Below are positions 1 to 8,950 of a stretch of 33,756 nt of DNA, piece by piece. Within the stretch, counting starts at the first letter, position 1. Each line of letters starts with the position of its first letter. The position numbers and the translations under genes were made by a program. Below the pieces are notes generated by a model, which was not told the origin of the DNA, searched no databases, and was given only the letters and a program-made list of their open reading frames with translations. Source of the DNA: Gammaproteobacteria bacterium (GTDB lineage: Bacteria; Pseudomonadota; Gammaproteobacteria; Eutrophobiales; Eutrophobiaceae); the NCBI GenBank assembly GCA_028819495.1, contig JAPPLI010000112.1:1-33756 (forward strand), in the 5' to 3' direction.

Positions 1-14
1 CCGGCCAAGCAGGG

Positions 15-39
15 TCAGGATAAGAGATCAGGATAAGAG
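15..39. repeat. short tandem repeat upstream of nuoA
   Basis: The 12-mer TCAGGATAAGAG occurs at 15-26 and again at 28-39 (period 13). It lies upstream of the nuoA promoter. No function can be assigned; it could be a regulator site or chance. I saw no gene or tRNA in the first 100 bases. Confidence 0.5.
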
Positions 40-66
40 GGGCGAGTAGTTACGTCAAAACTTGCA

Positions 67-95
67 TTTTTTTTGTCCCGTTAACCGGGTATAAT
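67..95 (+). promoter_or_regulatory. putative nuo operon promoter, probably leaderless
   Basis: A perfect TATAAT lies at 90-95. The hexamer 17 bp upstream is only a T-run (67-72), so the -35 is poor; TTGCAT at 62-67 is a better -35 but 22 bp away. A start about 6-7 nt after the -10 would fall on or next to the nuoA ATG (102), and the bases before the ATG are six C with no Shine-Dalgarno. Seen: the -10 and the absence of an RBS. Inferred: a leaderless or near-leaderless nuoA message. Confidence 0.5.
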
Positions 96-101
96 CCCCC
101 C

Positions 102-458
102 ATGCTGGAAAACTACCTGCCAATACTGATCTTCCTGGTTGTCGGACTCGTTTTCGGCGGTGTTTTGTTCGTTCTGGGGTATTTTCTCGGGCCAAATAAG
201 CCGGACGACGCCAAACAATCCCCTTACGAGTGCGGTTTTGACGCCTTCGAGGATGCCAGGGTTCAATTCGACGTGCGCTATTACCTCATTGCCATCCTGT
301 TCATCATTTTCGACCTGGAGATCGCCTTTTTCTTCCCCTGGGCGGTTGCCCTGCGCGACGTGGGGATGGTCGGCTTCTGGGCCATGATGCTGTTCCTCGC
401 GGTACTGGTGGTCGGGTTCGTCTATGAGTGGCGTAAAGGAGCGTTGGAATGGGAGTGA
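102..458 (+). CDS. nuoA: NADH-quinone oxidoreductase subunit A
   Basis: Small membrane subunit of complex I at the junction between the peripheral and membrane arms, helping to shape the quinone chamber. 118 residues with three membrane helices (about 6-28, 60-85, 88-110). Family features visible: Cys44 in the loop (PYECGFD), the [18 protein letters not shown] block with Asp71 and Glu73 in a helix, and a charged C-terminus. The ATG at 102 gives the usual N-terminus, but there is no RBS and it sits 7 nt from a TATAAT, so it may be leaderless. The 3' end overlaps nuoB by 10 bp, pointing to translational coupling. First gene of the operon. Confidence 0.97.
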   Translation: MLENYLPILIFLVVGLVFGGVLFVLGYFLGPNKPDDAKQSPYECGFDAFEDARVQFDVRYYLIAILFIIFDLEIAFFFPWAVALRDVGMVGFWAMMLFLAVLVVGFVYEWRKGALEWE

Positions 459-958
459 TTCAGGGGGTGGAAATGAACCCGGATGAGAAGATTCATCACC
501 AGGGCATAGTCACCACGACGGTGGACAACCTGGTGAACTGGGCGCGCACCGGATCGCTGTGGCCGATGACGTTCGGGCTTGCCTGCTGTGCGGTGGAGAT
601 GATGCACGCCGGCGCCGCCCGTTACGACCTGGACCGGTTCGGCGTCATCTTCCGTCCCAGCCCCAGGCAATCCGACGTGATGATCGTTGCCGGCACCCTG
701 GTCAACAAGATGGCGCCGGCGTTACGCAGAGTCTATGACCAGATGCCGGATCCCAAGTGGGTCATCTCCATGGGGTCCTGCGCCAACGGCGGAGGATATT
801 ACCATTACTCCTATTCCGTAGTGCGCGGTTGCGACCGAATCGTTCCGGTGGATATCTATGTGCCGGGCTGTCCCCCTACGGCAGAAGCCCTGCTGTTTGG
901 CGTGTTGCAGTTACAGAAAAAGATCAAGCGTACCAGCACCAATACCATAAGAAGATAG
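449..958 (+). CDS. nuoB: NADH-quinone oxidoreductase subunit B
   Basis: Peripheral-arm subunit carrying the terminal [4Fe-4S] cluster N2, which reduces quinone. 169 residues. All four N2 ligands are present: the tandem Cys46-Cys47 (GLACCAVE), Cys111 (MGSCANGG) and Cys141 (VPGCPPT). The start at 449 is supported by AAGGAG at 436-441, 7 nt upstream, inside the end of nuoA. It is followed after 16 bp by nuoC. Length and motifs are typical of separate NuoB proteins in Pseudomonadota. Nothing unusual. Confidence 0.97.
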   Translation: MGVIQGVEMNPDEKIHHQGIVTTTVDNLVNWARTGSLWPMTFGLACCAVEMMHAGAARYDLDRFGVIFRPSPRQSDVMIVAGTLVNKMAPALRRVYDQMPDPKWVISMGSCANGGGYYHYSYSVVRGCDRIVPVDIYVPGCPPTAEALLFGVLQLQKKIKRTSTNTIRR

Positions 959-974
959 GACAGCCTTACTTCAC

Positions 975-1649
975 ATGGATACGCTTCTTAACGACCTGCG
1001 CGAGCGTCTGGGCGCTAAAATCGTCAGGGACAAGCTGGAAACAGGCCAGCTCACGATAGAGGTCAACGCCGCCGACATCACCGAAGTCTGTCTCGTGCTG
1101 AGGGACGATGAGGCCCTGGCGTTCAACCAGTTGAGCGACCTGTGCGGGATCGATTACCTGTCCTACGGCAAGGCGGACTGGGAAACGCAGGAGACCACCC
1201 GGACCGGTTTCAGCCGCGGCGTCAGCCAGGGCGTATATATCGATACCCCGGATATTGAAGACCGCTTCGCAGTGGTCTATCACCTGCTGTCCCTGAAACA
1301 CAACCGGCGCCTCAGGGTACGCAGTTTTGTTTCCGGCCAACCGCCGAAGCTCGCTTCGGTCACCCCGATCTGGGCTGGCGCCAACTGGTTCGAACGGGAA
1401 GCCTTCGACCTGTTCGGTATCCTGTTCGACGGCCATCCCGACCTGAGACGCATCCTGACCGACTACGGTTTCAGGGGACACCCGTTCCGCAAGGATTTTC
1501 CGCTGGAGGGCAACGTGGAAGTCCGTTACGACCCCGAGGAAGGGCGGGTAGTTTACCAGCCGGTCTCGATCAAGAACCGCGTGCTGGTGCCGAAGACGAT
1601 ACGGCGCGATAACCGGTATGAAAGACCGGGGGAGAACCATGGGGGTTGA
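975..1649 (+). CDS. nuoC: NADH-quinone oxidoreductase subunit C
   Basis: The 30-kDa peripheral subunit of complex I, packing against NuoD and NuoB near the quinone site; it carries no cofactor. 224 residues. The family signature is clear at about 139-165 ([20 protein letters not shown], then the RILTDYGF and [10 protein letters not shown] blocks). NuoC and NuoD are separate genes, unlike the E. coli NuoCD fusion. The last codons contain a strong SD-plus-ATG (GGAGAACC then ATG at 1639) in another frame. This looks like the usual nuoD start context, but in the present sequence it opens a 28-codon ORF running into a REP-like repeat. Confidence 0.97.
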   Translation: MDTLLNDLRERLGAKIVRDKLETGQLTIEVNAADITEVCLVLRDDEALAFNQLSDLCGIDYLSYGKADWETQETTRTGFSRGVSQGVYIDTPDIEDRFAVVYHLLSLKHNRRLRVRSFVSGQPPKLASVTPIWAGANWFEREAFDLFGILFDGHPDLRRILTDYGFRGHPFRKDFPLEGNVEVRYDPEEGRVVYQPVSIKNRVLVPKTIRRDNRYERPGENHGG

Positions 1650-1725
1650 GCTGGTTGCCGGGGATACTTGGGGTCAGAGTAAAATTTCTGGCGAAATTCT
1701 TACTCTGACCCCTGAGACATATTAA
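1639..1725 (+). other. 28-codon ORF spanning the nuoC/nuoD repeat
   Basis: ATG at 1639 has a good Shine-Dalgarno (GGAG, 1631-1634). It reads [15 protein letters not shown] and on through the repeat at 1670-1712 to TAA at 1723-1725, only 2 nt before the nuoD ATG (1728). It overlaps the nuoC end by 11 bp. The peptide has no family resemblance. It may act as a coupling cistron that delivers ribosomes to nuoD, whose own start has no clear RBS. This role is inference. Confidence 0.5.
1670..1712. repeat. REP-like hairpin, single Y unit, nuoC/nuoD
   Basis: 43 bp imperfect palindrome with 13 bp outer arms GGGGTCAGAGTAA and TTACTCTGACCCC, inner arms AATTTC/GAAATT, loop TGGC and one unpaired C in the 3' arm. 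It belongs to the window-wide family. The seven bases GATACTT before it also precede the copy at 8282, so the mobile unit may be slightly longer than the hairpin. The nuoC-nuoD gap is 78 bp and consists largely of this unit. Confidence 0.9.
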
Positions 1726-1727
1726 CA

Positions 1728-2981
1728 ATGCCTGAAATCAGGAATATGACTATGAATTTCGGCCCGCAGCACCCGGCGGCACACGGCGTGTTGCGCCTGG
1801 TGCTGGAGATGGACGGCGAGGTGATCGAGCGCGCCGACCCGCATATCGGCCTGTTGCACCGGGCTACCGAAAAACTGGCCGAGAGCAAACCCTACAACCA
1901 GAGCATCGGTTACATGGACCGCCTCGATTACGTGTCCATGATGTGCAATGAGCACGCTTATGTGCTGGCCATCGAAAAACTGCTGGGCATCACCCCGCCC
2001 ATCCGGGCCCGCTATATCCGGGTCATGTTCGACGAGATTACCCGCGTCCTGAACCACCTGATGTGGCTGGGCGCGCACGGCCTGGACATCGGCGCCATGA
2101 GCATGTTCCTGTACTGCTTCCGGGAGCGGGAGGACCTGATGGACTGCTACGAGGCGGTGTCGGGAACCAGAATGCACGCAACCTATTACCGGCCGGGGGG
2201 CGTGTACCGGGACCTGCCTGCGGAAATGCCGCGCTACCAGGAAACTGCGAACCGCTCCAGGTCGGAAGTAAGAAAACTGAATGAGAAGCGCCAGGGTTCC
2301 CTGCTCGATTTCATCGCGGCGTTCACCGAACGGTTCCCGGGCTGCATCGACGAGTACGAAACCCTGCTGACCGACAACCGCATCTGGAAACAGCGCACGG
2401 TGGGGATCGGAGTCGTCGCGCCGGAGCGGGCGATAGAACTCGGCTTTACCGGACCCATGCTGCGCGGGTCGGGTGTGGAATGGGACCTGCGCAGGAAGCA
2501 GCCTTACGAGGTGTACGATCAACTGGACTTTGCCATCCCCGTCGGCGTCAATGGCGATTGTTATGACCGGTACCTGGTGCGCGTTGAGGAAATGCGCCAG
2601 TCAAACGCCATCATCAGGCAGTGCGTGGACTGGTTGCAGAACAATCCCGGACCGGTCATCGTCGATGACCATAAACTGGTCCCGCCGCAACGGGAGACGA
2701 TGAAGGATGACATGGAGTCGCTGATCCACCATTTCAAACTGTTTACCGAAGGTTATTGCGTACCGGAAGGTGAGGTATATGCAGCCGTTGAACACCCGAA
2801 AGGGGAATTCGGGATTTACCTGGTATCGGACGGGGCCAACAAACCCTACCGGCTTAAAGTACGCGCGCCCGGGTTTGTCCACCTGTCGTCCCTGGATGAG
2901 ATGGTGCAGGGCCACATGCTTGCTGACGTTGTCGCGATGATCGGGACGCAGGATATAGTCTTCGGTGAGATCGATAGATAA
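1728..2981 (+). CDS. nuoD: NADH-quinone oxidoreductase subunit D
   Basis: The 49-kDa subunit, related to [NiFe]-hydrogenase large subunits, forming most of the quinone-binding pocket with NuoB. 417 residues. The N-terminus [20 protein letters not shown] is canonical, with the quinone-pocket His residues of the HPAAHG segment (His15, His19); the C-terminus VFGEIDR is also canonical. The ATG at 1728 is chosen from this conserved N-terminus although the bases before it (repeat end, then TGAGACATATTAACA) hold no good RBS. Translation may depend on reinitiation from the ORF ending at 1725. The stop TAA overlaps the nuoE ATG by one base. Confidence 0.97.
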   Translation: MPEIRNMTMNFGPQHPAAHGVLRLVLEMDGEVIERADPHIGLLHRATEKLAESKPYNQSIGYMDRLDYVSMMCNEHAYVLAIEKLLGITPPIRARYIRVMFDEITRVLNHLMWLGAHGLDIGAMSMFLYCFREREDLMDCYEAVSGTRMHATYYRPGGVYRDLPAEMPRYQETANRSRSEVRKLNEKRQGSLLDFIAAFTERFPGCIDEYETLLTDNRIWKQRTVGIGVVAPERAIELGFTGPMLRGSGVEWDLRRKQPYEVYDQLDFAIPVGVNGDCYDRYLVRVEEMRQSNAIIRQCVDWLQNNPGPVIVDDHKLVPPQRETMKDDMESLIHHFKLFTEGYCVPEGEVYAAVEHPKGEFGIYLVSDGANKPYRLKVRAPGFVHLSSLDEMVQGHMLADVVAMIGTQDIVFGEIDR

Positions 2982-3466
2982 TGAGCGGGAAATTGTCAAG
3001 ACACGTCAAGGCGGAAATCGACCGCTGGACCGCGATATTCCCGGCGGACCGGAAGCAGTCCGCCGTGCTCGCGGCATTACGCGAGGCGCAGCACGAGAAC
3101 AAGGGCTACCTGACCAGGGAATTGATGGATGCGGTGGCCGACTACCTTGAGATGCCTCGCATCGCGGTATACGAAGTAGCCAGTTTTTATTCCATGCTGG
3201 AGACCGAACCTTGCGGCCGCCACAGCGTGTCGGTATGCACCAATATCTCCTGCATGCTGCGGGGAGCGGATGATATCGTCGCCCATATCGAAAATAAACT
3301 GGGAATAAAGGTCGGAGAGAGTACCGGGGACAACCGCATTTACCTGAAACAGGAAGAGGAATGCCTGGCAGCGTGCTGCGGCGCCCCGATGATGATGGTG
3401 GATCATAAATACTATGAGAACCTGACTCCCGAGGTTGTGGACCGGGTGCTGGACGGATTGAAATAA
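2981..3466 (+). CDS. nuoE: NADH-quinone oxidoreductase subunit E
   Basis: The 24-kDa subunit of the NADH dehydrogenase module, carrying [2Fe-2S] cluster N1a in a thioredoxin-like fold. 161 residues. The four cluster cysteines are visible: Cys86 and Cys91 (SVCTNISC) and Cys128 and Cys132 (EECLAACC). An N-terminal helical bundle covers about residues 1-75. The start overlaps the nuoD stop by one base, and the stop overlaps the nuoF ATG by one base, so D, E and F are tightly coupled. Normal length and motif order. Confidence 0.97.
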   Translation: MSGKLSRHVKAEIDRWTAIFPADRKQSAVLAALREAQHENKGYLTRELMDAVADYLEMPRIAVYEVASFYSMLETEPCGRHSVSVCTNISCMLRGADDIVAHIENKLGIKVGESTGDNRIYLKQEEECLAACCGAPMMMVDHKYYENLTPEVVDRVLDGLK

Positions 3467-4755
3467 TGAACGGCAACGGCATCAACCCGGTCTGTTACGC
3501 CACCCTCAGGTTTGAGCAGCCCTGGACCCTGGAAAATTACTACCGGGTGGACGGGTACGAAGCCTGGAAAAAGATACTCAGGGAAAAAATTCCGCCGCGG
3601 GAAGTCACCGAAGAGATCAAGGGTTCGGGTCTGCGCGGGCGCGGCGGCGCCGGCTTTCCCACCGGCCTGAAATGGAGTTTCATGAATCCCGATGCGCCGA
3701 ACCCGAAATATGTGGTATGCAATTCCGATGAAAGCGAACCCGGCACCTGCAAGGACCGGGACATCCTGCGCTTCAATCCCCATTCCCTGGTGGAGGGCAT
3801 GGCCATCGCCTGTTACGCCATGGGCGCTTCGGTGGGTTACAACTATATCCGCGGCGAGTTCATGGATGAACCGTACCAACGCTTCGAGGACGCCCTGCAA
3901 GAGGCATACGACGCAGGTTACCTGGGCAAGGACATCCTGGGTTCCGGGGTGGATATTGACATATATTCAGTGCTGGGCGCCGGCGCCTATATCTGTGGAG
4001 AAGAAATGGCGTTGCTGGAATCCCTGGAAGGCAAGCCCGGCAAGCCCAGGTTCAAGCCGCCGTTTCCGGCGCAATACGGCTTATACGGGAAGCCCACAAC
4101 GGTCAACAATACGGAGAGTTTCTGTTCCGCGCCCACAATCATACTGAAAGGAGCGCAATGGTTTGCCGACGTCGGCGTGGAGAACAGCGGCGGCACCAAG
4201 TGCTTTTCCGTGAGCGGCCACGTGGCGCAACCGGGCAACTTTGAAGTGCCGCTGGGCACGCCGTTCCGCGACTTGCTGGAGATGGCCGGCGGCGTATGGC
4301 AGGGACGGCAGTTGAAAGCGGTTATCCCGGGTGGTTCCTCGGTGCCCGTGGTGCCGGGCGAGATCATGCTGGAAACCAATATGGACTATGACTCATTGCG
4401 CGCTGCCGGGTCTTCCATCGGTTCCGGCGCAGTGGTGGTCATGGACGAGACCACCTGCATGGTCAACATGCTGCGGCGCATTTCCCGGTTTTATTTTGCC
4501 GAATCCTGCGGGCAGTGTACCCCGTGCCGCGAGGGTACCGGCTGGTTATACCGCATGCTGACCCGCATCACCGACGGCCAGGGACGGATGGGGGACCTGG
4601 ACAAACTGGTCGACGTGGCCAACAAGATAGAAGGCCGGACCATCTGCGCCCTGGGCGACGCCGCGGCATGGCCGGTGCAGAGCTTCATGAAACACTACCG
4701 GCACGAGTTTGAGTACATGATTGAAAACGTCGGCCGGAGCATCGTAAATGCCTGA
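3466..4755 (+). CDS. nuoF: NADH-quinone oxidoreductase subunit F
   Basis: NADH- and FMN-binding 51-kDa subunit, the electron entry point. 429 residues. The glycine-rich nucleotide/FMN segment GLRGRGGAGFPTGLKW spans about 55-70 and the acidic-loop ICGEE motif about 176-180. The [4Fe-4S] N3 ligands are Cys348, Cys351 and Cys354 (ESCGQCTPCREGTGW) and Cys394 (RTICALGD). The start codon shares a base with the nuoE stop, and the 3' end overlaps nuoG by 8 bp. The family is highly conserved and all expected motifs are intact. Confidence 0.98.
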   Translation: MNGNGINPVCYATLRFEQPWTLENYYRVDGYEAWKKILREKIPPREVTEEIKGSGLRGRGGAGFPTGLKWSFMNPDAPNPKYVVCNSDESEPGTCKDRDILRFNPHSLVEGMAIACYAMGASVGYNYIRGEFMDEPYQRFEDALQEAYDAGYLGKDILGSGVDIDIYSVLGAGAYICGEEMALLESLEGKPGKPRFKPPFPAQYGLYGKPTTVNNTESFCSAPTIILKGAQWFADVGVENSGGTKCFSVSGHVAQPGNFEVPLGTPFRDLLEMAGGVWQGRQLKAVIPGGSSVPVVPGEIMLETNMDYDSLRAAGSSIGSGAVVVMDETTCMVNMLRRISRFYFAESCGQCTPCREGTGWLYRMLTRITDGQGRMGDLDKLVDVANKIEGRTICALGDAAAWPVQSFMKHYRHEFEYMIENVGRSIVNA

Positions 4756-7123
4756 TAACTCAATAAAAATAGAGATAGACGGCAGGGAAGTGGAAGCCAG
4801 GCCCGGCCAGATGCTGATCGAGGTCACCGACCGGATCGGCAATTATGTGCCGCGTTTCTGCTACCACGACAAGCTGACCGTCGCGGCGAACTGCCGCATG
4901 TGCCTGGTGGAAGTGGAGAAGGCGCCCAAACCGTTGCCCGCCTGCGCCACTCCGGTGATGAACGGGATGAAGGTCCACACCAGGTCGGAACTGGCGCTGG
5001 ACGCACAGAAGTCGGTCATGGAATTTTTACTCATCAACCACCCCCTGGATTGCCCGATCTGCGACCAGGGCGGGGAATGCGAGCTTCAGGACCTGGCCAT
5101 GGGGTACGGCAGGGACGTGTCCCGCTACCAGGAAAAGAAACGGGTAGTGCAGGACAAGAATATCGGACCGCTGGTACAGACAGACATGACCCGGTGTATC
5201 CATTGCACCCGCTGCGTACGCTTTGGTGAGGAGATAGCCGGCCTGCGCGAGCTGGGCGCAACCGGACGCAGTGAGTTCATGGAGATTGGCACTTATATTG
5301 AAAAGAGCATGGCGTCCGAGTTGTCCGGCAACGTGATCGATCTGTGCCCGGTCGGCGCGTTGACGTCCAAACCGTTCCGGTACACGGCCCGTACCTGGGA
5401 AATGACCCAGCATAACGGCATTGCGGCACACGACGGTACAGGTTCAAACATCCATTTTCATGTAAAGGACGACCGGGTCATGCGCGTAGTCCCCGCAGAG
5501 AATGAGGATATCAATGAGGTCTGGCTGTCCGACCGCGATCGCTTCAGTTATGAAGGCTTGAATAGCGCCGAACGTCTTACGGCTCCCATGATCAGGAATG
5601 GGCAGGACTGGCAGGAAGTCGACTGGCAAACCGCGTTTGAACACATCACCGGCAGGCTGCGTTCCATCATCGATCGGCACGGCGCTGACGGCGCGGGCGC
5701 GCTGGTTTCCCCTTCGTCCACTTGCGAAGAGTTGTACCTGGCGCAGAAGTTTATGCGGGGCATCGGTTCCGGGAATATCGACCATCGATTGCGGCAAACG
5801 GATTTCAGTGACCAGGACGCGGCGCCGGCTTACCCCGGACTGGGGTTGACTTTCCCCGGGGTCGAGCAGTTGGATGCGGCCCTGATCGTGGGGGGGTATC
5901 CGCGCAAGGACCAGCCGATATTCAATCACCGCCTGCGCAAGGCTGTGCTGGCAGGTGCCAGGGTAATGGCGATCAACCCGGTCGACTTCAGTTTCAATTA
6001 TGAAATTGCCCATAAGTGCATCGCATCGCCGGATAAGCTCGTGCGCGAACTGGCGGCGGTGTTGAAAGCGGTGGTCGACAGCGCGCAACAGGATGACTCG
6101 CTTGGCACTTTGTTGAAGCAAATCCGTCCTGCCGCTCGTCATGAAGACATTGCCCGGGAACTTGTCAGTGCAGACAGGCCGGCCGTGTTCATCGGCGCCC
6201 TGGGTATTTCCAATCCGCACTTATCCCAACTGCGTTTCCTGGCAGCGACACTGGCGCAACGGGTGTCCGGTACATTGGGCTACCTGGAGTACGGAGCGAA
6301 CAGCGCCGGCGCCTGGTTGGCCGGGGCCGTCCCCCACAGGTGGCCCGGTACGGCGCATGCCGGAATCCCTGGCCTTGATGCAACTGCGATGCTGACCCGG
6401 CAACTGGCGGCTTACCTGCTGCTGGACGCAGATCCGGACCTGGATTTTTATGACGGGAAACTGGCCCGCGAGGCGCTGGCCGGGGCGGAATGCGTCGTCG
6501 CCGTAACCGGGTACAAACGCGCGGCAGAGTATGCCGACGTGTTGCTGCCCATGGCCTTGTACGCGGAGAACTCCGGCTCATACCTGAACATGGAAGGTCG
6601 AAGGCAGGGTTTCGACGCGGTGGTATCACCTCCGGGGAGCGCGCGCCCGGCATGGAAAATAATCTGCTCACTGGCAGGCGGTCAGGGGCTTTCGGGCTTC
6701 AGGTACAACGAATTCGGGGAAGTCCGCGCGGAAACTGCCGAAATGATGGGTGAGGTCGAACCAGATAACGCGGGCGCCTTGTACAAGCCGGAAACTCTCT
6801 CGCGGGGCAGCGGGCACGAGAGTCTTCAGCGTATCGGCTATGTGCCCATGAATTCCGTCGATGCGCTGGTGCGCCATGCGCCGGCATTACAGCGCACTGA
6901 AGACGTAGCTGACGATTCCGTTCGTATCAACCGTAAAACCGCGAGAAGACTGGGACTGGACGAACAGGAACGCGTCAAGGTGACCGGCCAATCCGCTGAG
7001 TTGCTTGTTACCCTGAAAATTGATGACGCCGTGGCGGACGACTGCGCGCTGATACACGGCGGGCACGCCGGCAGCGCCGGACTGGGGCCGCTATCCGGCC
7101 CGGTTTCGCTGGGCAGCGCTTGA
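4748..7123 (+). CDS. nuoG: NADH-quinone oxidoreductase subunit G
   Basis: The 75-kDa iron-sulfur subunit of the NADH module. 791 residues. Ligands visible: [2Fe-2S] N1b Cys38, Cys49, Cys52, Cys66; N5 His98, Cys102, Cys105, Cys111; N4 Cys150, Cys153, Cys156, Cys200. After the clusters comes a molybdopterin-oxidoreductase-like domain (about 220-690) that carries no molybdenum in this family. No CxxCxxxC motif follows residue 210, so the extra cluster N7 found in E. coli appears absent. It overlaps nuoF by 8 bp and is followed by nuoH after 18 bp. Confidence 0.97.
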   Translation: MPDNSIKIEIDGREVEARPGQMLIEVTDRIGNYVPRFCYHDKLTVAANCRMCLVEVEKAPKPLPACATPVMNGMKVHTRSELALDAQKSVMEFLLINHPLDCPICDQGGECELQDLAMGYGRDVSRYQEKKRVVQDKNIGPLVQTDMTRCIHCTRCVRFGEEIAGLRELGATGRSEFMEIGTYIEKSMASELSGNVIDLCPVGALTSKPFRYTARTWEMTQHNGIAAHDGTGSNIHFHVKDDRVMRVVPAENEDINEVWLSDRDRFSYEGLNSAERLTAPMIRNGQDWQEVDWQTAFEHITGRLRSIIDRHGADGAGALVSPSSTCEELYLAQKFMRGIGSGNIDHRLRQTDFSDQDAAPAYPGLGLTFPGVEQLDAALIVGGYPRKDQPIFNHRLRKAVLAGARVMAINPVDFSFNYEIAHKCIASPDKLVRELAAVLKAVVDSAQQDDSLGTLLKQIRPAARHEDIARELVSADRPAVFIGALGISNPHLSQLRFLAATLAQRVSGTLGYLEYGANSAGAWLAGAVPHRWPGTAHAGIPGLDATAMLTRQLAAYLLLDADPDLDFYDGKLAREALAGAECVVAVTGYKRAAEYADVLLPMALYAENSGSYLNMEGRRQGFDAVVSPPGSARPAWKIICSLAGGQGLSGFRYNEFGEVRAETAEMMGEVEPDNAGALYKPETLSRGSGHESLQRIGYVPMNSVDALVRHAPALQRTEDVADDSVRINRKTARRLGLDEQERVKVTGQSAELLVTLKIDDAVADDCALIHGGHAGSAGLGPLSGPVSLGSA

Positions 7124-7141
7124 TACGGGTATCCCGCTCCC

Positions 7142-8260
7142 ATGCTCGAGAATATATTCAACCTGGTCAGCGAATATATCCTTGCCCCGGCAGTCGGCCT
7201 GCTAGTGCCCGACAGCTATGCCTCGAATGCTCTCTATACCCTGGAAGTCCTGGTCAAAATTACCGCCATACTGCTCCCCCTGCTGTTCTGTGTCGCGTAC
7301 CTGACTTACGCCGAGCGCAAGATCATAGGTTATATCCAGTGCCGGCTGGGTCCGAACCGGGTCGGCTTTTTCGGGTTTCGCCTGTGGGGACTGGGACAAC
7401 CCATCGCCGACGTGGTCAAGCTCATCTTCAAGGAGATCATCATTCCGGCAGGCGCCAACAAGCGCCTGTTCGTCATCGCGCCGATACTTGCCATGGCCCC
7501 GTCTCTGGCCGCATGGGCGGTGATACCGTTTGATGAAACACTGGTGCTGGCCGATATCAACGCGGGCCTGTTATACATACTGGCGCTGACGTCGCTGGCC
7601 GTTTACGGCATTATCATCGCCGGCTGGGCGTCCAATTCCAAGTACGCGTTCCTGGGCGCCATGCGTTCCGCGGCCCAGATCGTCTCCTATGAAATTGCCA
7701 TGGGTTTTGCGCTGGTGTGCGTGCTGATCGCGGCCGGCAGCCTGAACCTGGGCCGGATTACGGACGCACAAAGCGGCAGCGTCCTGCACTGGTACTGGTT
7801 GCCGTTGTTGCCGATTTTCCTGGTGTATTTCATATCCGGCGTGGCCGAGACCAACAGGGCGCCGTTTGATGTGGCCGAGGGTGAATCGGAACTGGTAGCC
7901 GGTTTCCATGTCGAGTATGGCGGGATGGCATTTTCCATTTTCTTCATGGCCGAATATGCCAATATGGTGCTGATATCGGTACTGACGGCAGTGCTGTTCT
8001 GTGGCGGCTGGCTGTCACCTTTCCAGGGGTTGCCGTACCTGGGGGGGCTTCCTGTCATCAGTGAGCCGAATATAATCTGGCTCCTGGTCAAGACCTCGGT
8101 GTTTTTATTCCTGTTCCTGTGGTTCAGGGCGACATTCCCCCGTTATCGTTATGACCAGATCATGCGGCTCGGCTGGAAGGTGTTTCTACCCATAACAATT
8201 ATCTGGATCGTCGTGGTTTCCGGTATGGTCGTAGGCGGGGTCGGTCCATGGTTCAATTGA
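7142..8260 (+). CDS. nuoH: NADH-quinone oxidoreductase subunit H
   Basis: Membrane subunit linking the quinone chamber to the proton-pumping arm. 372 residues with about eight to nine hydrophobic helices. Diagnostic blocks: the cytoplasmic [19 protein letters not shown] loop near 59-77 and the acidic loop [20 protein letters not shown] near 240-259. The stop TGA (8258-8260) overlaps an ATG at 8260 that begins MKIK, the same four residues as the present nuoI N-terminus. This suggests the old nuoI start overlapped nuoH before the repeats arrived. Confidence 0.97.
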   Translation: MLENIFNLVSEYILAPAVGLLVPDSYASNALYTLEVLVKITAILLPLLFCVAYLTYAERKIIGYIQCRLGPNRVGFFGFRLWGLGQPIADVVKLIFKEIIIPAGANKRLFVIAPILAMAPSLAAWAVIPFDETLVLADINAGLLYILALTSLAVYGIIIAGWASNSKYAFLGAMRSAAQIVSYEIAMGFALVCVLIAAGSLNLGRITDAQSGSVLHWYWLPLLPIFLVYFISGVAETNRAPFDVAEGESELVAGFHVEYGGMAFSIFFMAEYANMVLISVLTAVLFCGGWLSPFQGLPYLGGLPVISEPNIIWLLVKTSVFLFLFLWFRATFPRYRYDQIMRLGWKVFLPITIIWIVVVSGMVVGGVGPWFN

Positions 8261-8376
8261 TGAAGATTAAAAAAGATACTTGGGGTCAGAGTAAAATTTC
8301 TGGCGAAATTCTTACTCTGACCCCGGTGGCCAGGTTCAGGGGTCAGAGTAAGAAATTCGAAGAATTTTTACTCTGA
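8260..8376 (+). other. 38-codon ORF through the nuoH/nuoI repeats, with a copy of the nuoI start
   Basis: ATG at 8260 overlaps the nuoH stop (TGATG). It reads [12 protein letters not shown], crosses both REP-like units and ends with TGA at 8374-8376 inside the second, 17 nt before the nuoI ATG. The first bases (ATGAAGATTAAA, 8260-8271) match the nuoI start (ATGAAAATTAAA, 8394-8405) with one mismatch. Probably the remnant of the ancestral nuoI start, and possibly a coupling cistron. It is not a known protein. Confidence 0.5.
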
Positions 8377-8380
8377 CCCC
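8282..8380. repeat. REP-like pair (Y then X, inverted orientation), nuoH/nuoI
   Basis: Two hairpins at 8282-8324 (43 bp, identical to the copy at 1670-1712) and 8339-8380 (42 bp, reverse complement of the common X unit), separated by 14 bp. This is the only pair in the window in Y-X rather than X-Y order, so the whole dimer is inserted in the opposite direction to the others. It forms most of the 133 bp nuoH-nuoI gap. Confidence 0.92.
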
Positions 8381-8393
8381 ATAATTACGATTT

Positions 8394-8879
8394 ATGAAAA
8401 TTAAAGAATACTTCCGGACTTTCCTGTTGTGGGAACTGGTCAAGGGATTGCGCCTGACGGGACGTTACCTGTTCAGGCGCAAGATCACGGTACAGTATCC
8501 GGAGGAAAAGACACCCCAGTCGCCCCGTTTCCGGGGTCTGCATGCCTTGCGCCGCTATCCGAACGGCGAGGAACGCTGCATTGCCTGCAAGTTGTGCGAG
8601 GCCGTGTGTCCCGCAGTAGCCATTACCATCGAATCCGAACAACGCGATGACGGCACACGCAGGACTACCCGTTATGACATAGACTTGGCGAAGTGTATTT
8701 TTTGCGGTTTCTGCGAGGAATCATGCCCGGTTGATTCGATAGTTGAGACGCGTATCTACGAATATCATGGAGAACAGCGTTCCGACCTGCTGATGACCAA
8801 GGAGAGGTTACTGGAAGTCGGAGACATGGCTGAAGAGCAGATCGCCGCGGACCGCGCTACTGAGGCGATTTACCGGTAA
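8394..8879 (+). CDS. nuoI: NADH-quinone oxidoreductase subunit I
   Basis: Ferredoxin-like peripheral subunit carrying two [4Fe-4S] clusters (N6a, N6b) that pass electrons to N2. 161 residues. Cluster motifs: [12 protein letters not shown] (Cys62, 65, 68, 72) and [12 protein letters not shown] (Cys101, 104, 107, 111). An amphipathic N-terminal segment ([15 protein letters not shown]) precedes them. The ATG at 8394 has no recognisable RBS; upstream is the end of a REP-like unit and AT-rich sequence. REP-like repeats flank the gene on both sides. Confidence 0.97.
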   Translation: MKIKEYFRTFLLWELVKGLRLTGRYLFRRKITVQYPEEKTPQSPRFRGLHALRRYPNGEERCIACKLCEAVCPAVAITIESEQRDDGTRRTTRYDIDLAKCIFCGFCEESCPVDSIVETRIYEYHGEQRSDLLMTKERLLEVGDMAEEQIAADRATEAIYR

Positions 8880-8891
8880 CGATGATTATGT

Positions 8892-8933
8892 GGGGTCAGA
8901 GTAAAAATTCTTCGAATTTCTTACTCTGACCCC
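8892..8933. repeat. REP-like hairpin, single X unit, nuoI/nuoJ
   Basis: 42 bp imperfect palindrome: 13 bp outer arms, inner arms AAATTC/GAATTT, 3-nt loop TTC and one unpaired C. It stands alone in the 71 bp nuoI-nuoJ gap. An ATG at 8882 just after the nuoI stop opens a 15-codon ORF that ends inside this unit (TGA 8927-8929), 21 nt before the nuoJ ATG. This is the same arrangement as at the other nuo junctions. Confidence 0.92.
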
Positions 8934-8950
8934 GGCTATCTGGAACAACA

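Noticed and set aside
62..67. TTGCAT as the -35 of the nuo promoter
   Set aside because: It is 22 bp from TATAAT, too far for normal sigma70 spacing.
1..101. tRNA-Leu or secG upstream of nuoA, as in many relatives
   Set aside because: No cloverleaf or CCA-ending structure is visible in the 100 bases present.
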